A DNA stretch of 9,222 nt from Aquificaceae bacterium (GTDB lineage: Bacteria > Aquificota > Aquificia > Aquificales > Aquificaceae). Positions within the stretch are counted from its first letter, which is position 1, and each line of letters starts with the position of its first letter. The notes beneath the pieces are model-generated. The model was not told the DNA's origin and made no database searches. It was given only the letters and a program-made list of their open reading frames with translations. The position numbers and the translations under genes were made by a program. The stretch spans positions 1-9,222 of the forward strand of contig WGFS01000047.1 in assembly GCA_015492115.1 (NCBI GenBank). The letters run 5' to 3'. Positions 5,783-9,222 of the stretch are shown one piece after another.

Positions 5783-7146
5783 ATCTTCCTCTCCACCGAG
5801 AGCTTGATAGAAAGCCTGTTATCCTTCAGGTCTTTGACCTCTGAGTTTATTTTGTAGGTGTAACCCTTTGAGCTCAGCCCCTCAAGAACCTTAAAGAGCT
5901 TCTCTCTGTAAAGGGTCATATCAATCAGACGCGGAAAGCTTCTCTCTATCTCCATGTAAAGGGTCAAAGTTCTGTTCTCTTTTCCAAGAACGTAGGTCTT
6001 CGCATTCGCTATCCTGAGGAGGGGTTCCATGTCCTTCAGCATGTTCAGGGGGTTGCCAGCACGCGTGCTGTCCAGCGCGTGTATATAGTTCAGGTAGTAG
6101 TTGAAGACCTCCCTTTTAAGAAGGGGGTCCTTCAGAATACCGCTGGTCTGAACTCTCAGCAGTTGAACAAGCTCCGACACGCTCCTTGAGGTGGAGTATA
6201 TCTCATACAACCTCATGCCAAGCAGGGGAAGGAATAGAAGGAAAAGGGTAAGGAGCACCGGTATTGTCCTGCTGAGGATACTGTTAAAGGATCTACGTTC
6301 CTTGACCTCGGGAGGCGAGAAGTCGTAGCTATCTGGGAGCAGAGGTGTCCCGAAGCAGGGGAGAAATTCGTTGTAAGTCTTCCCGTCTATCCCGCTGAAG
6401 ATGTCTGAAGGTATGGGAACAGCTATACCCGTGCTTATAACCTCCGCCAGACCGCGGGCGAGCTCTTCTGAGTCCGCGAGGATACCGCTCAGGAGGAGCA
6501 GGTCAACAGGGATGTTGCTTCTCTGCGCGACGAACATGTATGTCATGTTCACGTTCTCATGAACGAAGTCCTCAAAACCTACCTCTTTGGCGTAGGGTGG
6601 AACCGGAAGGGTTCTGGTGTAGAGAACATCATCTCCGGAACTTACCGTCATGGTGAGGTTTTCCCCTTCGGAGAACACATGGAATACTGTGAGGTCGGGT
6701 GAGACGAGCTTTGACACTCCAGCGAGCGAGAACTGACAGGTCGTGAAGAACTCTGACCCTCTCAGAATCTCCTCTGGCACGAGACCATCTTCTGAAGAAA
6801 TAGACTTTGGCAGTGCGAAGACGCGGAGAACCCTCTTCTGGGGGGTGCTTTCCTCCTCGTCCTCCCTGTATATTACGAACATGTCCTCCGAAATCCCCAA
6901 CCTGTCAAGGAGTTGCTTCTTTATCAGTACGAGTTTTGTGTCCTCATCCTTGACAGGCGGTATCTCCACAGTTTCAGAAATAAGCTCCGGGTAATCTATG
7001 GATATGTAAAAACTACCTGTGCTGTACCTCTCAAGAAGGTCAAGTCCCTTATCAACGAACTCAACCCTGAACTTCTCTCCCCTTCCTCTCAGAACAACAA
7101 CACGCTGAAAGGTTTTTGAAATAAATAAGCTCGCAACCTTCCCCAT
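5779..7146 (-). CDS. GspL-like assembly protein (fused PilM-type actin-like domain and PilN-type periplasmic domain), MshI-like
   Basis: This 455-residue protein joins two modules usually encoded separately in type IVa pilus loci. Residues 1 to about 285 form a cytoplasmic PilM-like actin-fold region with recognisable strands (SLFISKTFQRVVVLRG, SFYISIDYPELI, VPVDLLLLSG-type element at 213-222) and the family-typical end YNEFLPCFGTPLLPD. A membrane segment follows (about 294-312), then a periplasmic PilN/GspL-type domain (about 315-455) with strands such as RTLTLYMEIER and RLSIKLSVER. In GspL and PilM-PilN this component couples the motor ATPase to the platform. The canonical D-x-G phosphate loop of ATP-binding PilM is absent at the N-terminus, so it may not bind nucleotide, as in GspL. 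It is the first gene of the leftward cluster. The ATG has almost no ribosome binding site and sits just downstream of a TATAAT box. It overlaps the next gene by ATGA. Confidence 0.82.
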   Translation of the reverse strand: MGKVASLFISKTFQRVVVLRGRGEKFRVEFVDKGLDLLERYSTGSFYISIDYPELISETVEIPPVKDEDTKLVLIKKQLLDRLGISEDMFVIYREDEEESTPQKRVLRVFALPKSISSEDGLVPEEILRGSEFFTTCQFSLAGVSKLVSPDLTVFHVFSEGENLTMTVSSGDDVLYTRTLPVPPYAKEVGFEDFVHENVNMTYMFVAQRSNIPVDLLLLSGILADSEELARGLAEVISTGIAVPIPSDIFSGIDGKTYNEFLPCFGTPLLPDSYDFSPPEVKERRSFNSILSRTIPVLLTLFLLFLPLLGMRLYEIYSTSRSVSELVQLLRVQTSGILKDPLLKREVFNYYLNYIHALDSTRAGNPLNMLKDMEPLLRIANAKTYVLGKENRTLTLYMEIERSFPRLIDMTLYREKLFKVLEGLSSKGYTYKINSEVKDLKDNRLSIKLSVERKI

Positions 7147-7156
7147 CCCTAAAAGG

Positions 7157-7162
7157 ATTATA
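7157..7162 (-). promoter_or_regulatory. Candidate -10 box for the leftward pilus-assembly cluster
   Basis: The minus strand reads TATAAT here, a perfect sigma70-type -10 hexamer, 10 bases before the ATG of the GspL-like gene at 7146. The hexamer about 17 bases upstream on that strand (AGTGGG) does not resemble TTGACA, and there is no TGn extended -10. The promoter may therefore be weak or activator-dependent. A start site 6-7 bases downstream would leave a leader of only a few bases. Confidence 0.5.
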
Positions 7163-7166
7163 AATC

Positions 7167-7195
7167 TTGAAATACTCAGCCCACTATCCGATAAT
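7167..7195 (+). promoter_or_regulatory. Sigma70-type promoter for the prepilin-ligase pair
   Basis: TTGAAA at 7167-7172 and GATAAT at 7190-7195 are separated by exactly 17 bases; each hexamer differs from consensus by one base. The start site would fall near 7202, giving a leader of about 22 bases with the ribosome binding site inside it. Its -35 lies only 4 bases from the TATAAT of the opposing promoter, so polymerase binding at the two is probably mutually exclusive. Confidence 0.7.
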
Positions 7196-7209
7196 ATCTC
7201 TACACATTC

Positions 7210-7218
7210 AAGGAGGTG
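7210..7218 (+). promoter_or_regulatory. Strong ribosome binding site that fixes the prepilin start
   Basis: AAGGAGGTG is a near-perfect Shine-Dalgarno match, 5 bases before the ATG at 7224. It selects this start over upstream in-frame alternatives, which would also bury the prepilin signal 19 residues into the protein and fall at or before the -35 box. Confidence 0.85.
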
Positions 7219-7223
7219 TGAGC

Positions 7224-7841
7224 ATGAGAAGAGAAAGGGGTTTCACCCTGATTGAGCTGGCGATAGTCCTCGTGATAATCGGAATAATCATAGGAATGGT
7301 TCTGAAGGGGCAGGACCTGATACAGAACGCGAGGATGAAGAAGCTGGTGAACGAGGTAAGGAAGTGGGAGGTAGGCTTGTGGACATGCTTTGATAGAGCG
7401 GGTAAATTTCCTGGAGATGCAACTTCAGTGGATGGAATTATAGATACAGACCCCCTTAGTACTACCTGCACTGACTCTGCATGTAATTGCTTTAGGAACC
7501 TGGCTCAAGGAGTTAGCAGCCATACAATTCAGCTGGGTTCGTACACTTTCTATATATACGTGGGGAACGATGGCGGAACTCCTCCAAAGAACGTTATAGC
7601 TATATGTGGACATGCAAGATGCCTGAACCTTACTACAGGTGATGAAACTTACGCAGATTACCTCAGGAACTTTGACCTTTCCATAGACGGTGAGGTGAGC
7701 GCTACCGCAGGGGTTGTGAGAGCTATTAATTCCATTACTGTAACAGCGAATAACGTTGTATCTGGAGCTTCCGCCGTAACCTCCGGAGATTGGACATCTA
7801 CTACAAAAGGGGCTCTCTACTACTTTGACCGCAAACCTTAA
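7224..7841 (+). CDS. Type IV prepilin, probable major pilin of the locus
   Basis: This 205-residue protein begins MRRERG followed by FTLIELAIVLVIIGIIIGM, a textbook type IV prepilin signal: basic leader, Gly6 cleavage site, mature Phe1 (normally N-methylated) and Glu5. The alpha1 helix continues to about 55 and leads to a globular domain with the KFPGD element seen in many prepilins and a DLSIDGEVSATAGVVRA stretch that resembles the D-G...G-x-V-R-A tail motif of that family. Six cysteines (55, 82, 87, 89, 128, 133) could give three disulfides. The C-terminal stretch SGDWTSTTKG is Ser/Thr-rich. It has its own promoter and strong ribosome binding site, and is transcribed away from the assembly cluster. 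Usual pilin length, strong translation signals and the adjacent glycan ligase favour a major subunit; a pseudopilin of a type II-like system is the alternative. From about 7380 the gene is somewhat lower in GC than its conserved start. Confidence 0.9.
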   Translation: MRRERGFTLIELAIVLVIIGIIIGMVLKGQDLIQNARMKKLVNEVRKWEVGLWTCFDRAGKFPGDATSVDGIIDTDPLSTTCTDSACNCFRNLAQGVSSHTIQLGSYTFYIYVGNDGGTPPKNVIAICGHARCLNLTTGDETYADYLRNFDLSIDGEVSATAGVVRAINSITVTANNVVSGASAVTSGDWTSTTKGALYYFDRKP

Positions 7842-9222
7842 TGTATGAACGCTTTCTTTTGGGGCTCCTCGCCCTCGTTTACTTACTTTTATCCCATATA
7901 TTTATACCCAACCTCGGTGGGGTCATGCTCCACCCGAGGGAATACTTTATCTGGATAGCCATAAACTCCATAGTTTTCCTTGCGGTATTGAAGGTTGTAA
8001 ACACAAAGACCCTTTATGTGCCTCCCGTGAGGGTCTCCTTCCTTCTATTTGTCCTACTTTCGGTATCGTCCATACTCTTTAACCCCCTGCTCAACAAGAG
8101 TTCTTTCCTGATACAGTCAGTTCACCTTTTTGCCATATACTTCGTCTGGCTAGCTCTCAGCCAGTTCAGGCTTTCTAAGAGGTTGAGGGACGACATTCTT
8201 CTCTTAGTCCTTCTCTCTGCGACGATAGAGGCTGTTATCGGTGTATTCCAGTTCTTCGGGTTTTTCAAATTCCTTCCCATAACGCCCATTGAGGACACAG
8301 CCTTCGTCTGGGGTGCCTTCCAGCAGAAGAACCTCTTTGGCTCCTTTGTAGCGGTTGGGCTCGTGGTGTCCCTTTACGGGGCTTCAATAGTCCGTCTGAA
8401 GCTGAAAAGGTTGTTCATACCCGCCTTCTACCTATTTGTTTTCTTCCTTTCCATGTCCCTTGTGTTCTCCAACTCAAGAGCTGCGTGGGTGGGGTTTTTG
8501 GGAGGTTCAATTCTAATGCTCACGTTAAGAAGCAGGAACTTTTCGTCTGCAAAGGCATACCTCCTGTCCTGGTTCCTCGTGGTCGTAGCAGGGATATCTA
8601 TGGGCACATTTCTCTACGGAGGGTCGGAGGAGTACAGAAGGGCTTTACTTGAAAGGGAGTCATCAAATGCCCAGAGGATCCTTATGCTGAAGACCTCCTG
8701 GGAGATGTTCAAAGAGAGACCGATAACCGGGCACGGCTTTGGCAACTTTGAGAGCCTTTATATGTATTACCAGTCAAAGGTTGCAGGGAAAGAGCCTGAA
8801 CTTAAAAGGTTCGTCGGTGGTTTTGTGAGCCATCCCCACAACGAGATAGCCTACATATCTGTCCAGAGCGGTCTCCTCGGACTACTGGGTTTAGCCTTGG
8901 TGAGTCTTTCCTTTCTCAGAGCGTTGGTGAAGCTCGGCAGAGGAAAGACAGGTCTTTATCTGGGTGTTATGTTCCCCTTTCTCTTCCACAGCCTCGTTGA
9001 GTATCCTTTAGAGCTCTCCGTGGTCCACTACTTTACCTTTATCCTATTCCTCTCCATGGCCACCGGACACCTCAGCTCAAAGAAGGTTTTTGAGCTAAGG
9101 CACAGAAAGCTCGTCGCGGGAGTCTCAGCTCTTGTGTTTGTCCTTTTAAACTTATGGTTTCTTATCACCTTCAAGGACTACATGAGTATGGTTTTGTACA
9201 AGATAGAGGAGGACAAAGGAAG
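7841..9222 (+). CDS. O-antigen ligase/PglL-type membrane oligosaccharyltransferase, 3' end outside the window
   Basis: Open from the ATG at 7841 to the window edge (460 residues visible, no stop reached). The start overlaps the prepilin stop as TAATG with no separate ribosome binding site, so the two are translationally coupled. The protein is polytopic, with roughly ten hydrophobic segments and a larger loop at about 255-330. Wzy_C-like landmarks are SNSRAAWVGFLGG (210-222), GHGFGNFES (297-305), SHPHNEIAYISVQSGLLG (330-347) and FHSLVEYPLE (382-391). GAFQQKNLFGSF at 158-169 resembles the Q-x-N-x-x-x-x-F element of PglL-type protein ligases. His331, His333 and Asn334 match the loop His/Asn region essential in WaaL and PglL. 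Family members move lipid-linked glycan onto lipid A core (WaaL), polymerise it (Wzy) or attach it to Ser/Thr of pilins (PglL/TfpO) on the periplasmic face. Coupling to a prepilin favours the last. Wzy or WaaL identity cannot be excluded without the C-terminus. Confidence 0.82.
   Translation, partial: MYERFLLGLLALVYLLLSHIFIPNLGGVMLHPREYFIWIAINSIVFLAVLKVVNTKTLYVPPVRVSFLLFVLLSVSSILFNPLLNKSSFLIQSVHLFAIYFVWLALSQFRLSKRLRDDILLLVLLSATIEAVIGVFQFFGFFKFLPITPIEDTAFVWGAFQQKNLFGSFVAVGLVVSLYGASIVRLKLKRLFIPAFYLFVFFLSMSLVFSNSRAAWVGFLGGSILMLTLRSRNFSSAKAYLLSWFLVVVAGISMGTFLYGGSEEYRRALLERESSNAQRILMLKTSWEMFKERPITGHGFGNFESLYMYYQSKVAGKEPELKRFVGGFVSHPHNEIAYISVQSGLLGLLGLALVSLSFLRALVKLGRGKTGLYLGVMFPFLFHSLVEYPLELSVVHYFTFILFLSMATGHLSSKKVFELRHRKLVAGVSALVFVLLNLWFLITFKDYMSMVLYKIEEDKG

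Noticed and set aside
7841..9222. Truncation or frameshift in the ligase gene because no stop codon is found.
   Set aside because: The frame is open and motif-bearing to the last base, so the missing end is simply beyond the window.

Overview
The window looks like a pilus or secretion locus from a thermophilic, Gram-negative bacterium. The most likely group is the Aquificales (Aquifex/Hydrogenobacter/Thermocrinis type). That placement is inference: Arg codons are mostly AGG/AGA, the soluble proteins are rich in Lys and Glu, the genes overlap or abut, and the machinery is outer-membrane secretin-type. No rRNA or other marker gene is present to confirm it.

Layout. Positions 1-342 (+) hold the 3' end of a gene for a membrane-anchored SH3-domain protein. 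Its tail overlaps the tail of the convergent gene by 17 bases. From 7146 down to 326 on the minus strand runs one tight six-gene cluster in which every junction is a 4-base ATGA overlap, a 22-base overlap, or a 1-base gap. In transcription order it encodes: a GspL-like (fused PilM+PilN) assembly protein, a PilO/GspM-like coiled-coil protein, a PilP/GspC/MshK-like protein, a secretin, a membrane-anchored TPR protein, and a 658-residue prepilin with immunoglobulin-like repeats. Divergently on the plus strand, a 205-residue prepilin (7224-7841) is coupled by a TAATG overlap to an O-antigen-ligase/PglL-type polytopic membrane protein that runs off the right edge. A 77-base divergent intergenic region (7147-7223) carries a well-formed sigma70-type promoter for the prepilin and a TATAAT box for the leftward cluster. 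No gene-free stretch reaches 300 bases. I saw no RNA genes, insertion sequences, CRISPR arrays or convincing terminators.

How it fits together. The leftward cluster supplies the parts that span the envelope: inner-membrane assembly platform proteins, periplasmic connectors and the outer-membrane pore. It ends with a large prepilin that is probably a minor, tip-displayed or adhesive subunit. The order follows the MSHA pilus locus (mshI-J-K-L-N) with mshM, the motor ATPase mshE and platform mshG missing from this window. The rightward pair resembles the pilin plus adjacent oligosaccharyltransferase arrangement (pilA-tfpO/pilO in Pseudomonas and Acinetobacter), so the short prepilin may be a glycosylated major subunit. 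The motor ATPases, the PilC/GspF platform protein and the prepilin peptidase must be encoded elsewhere.
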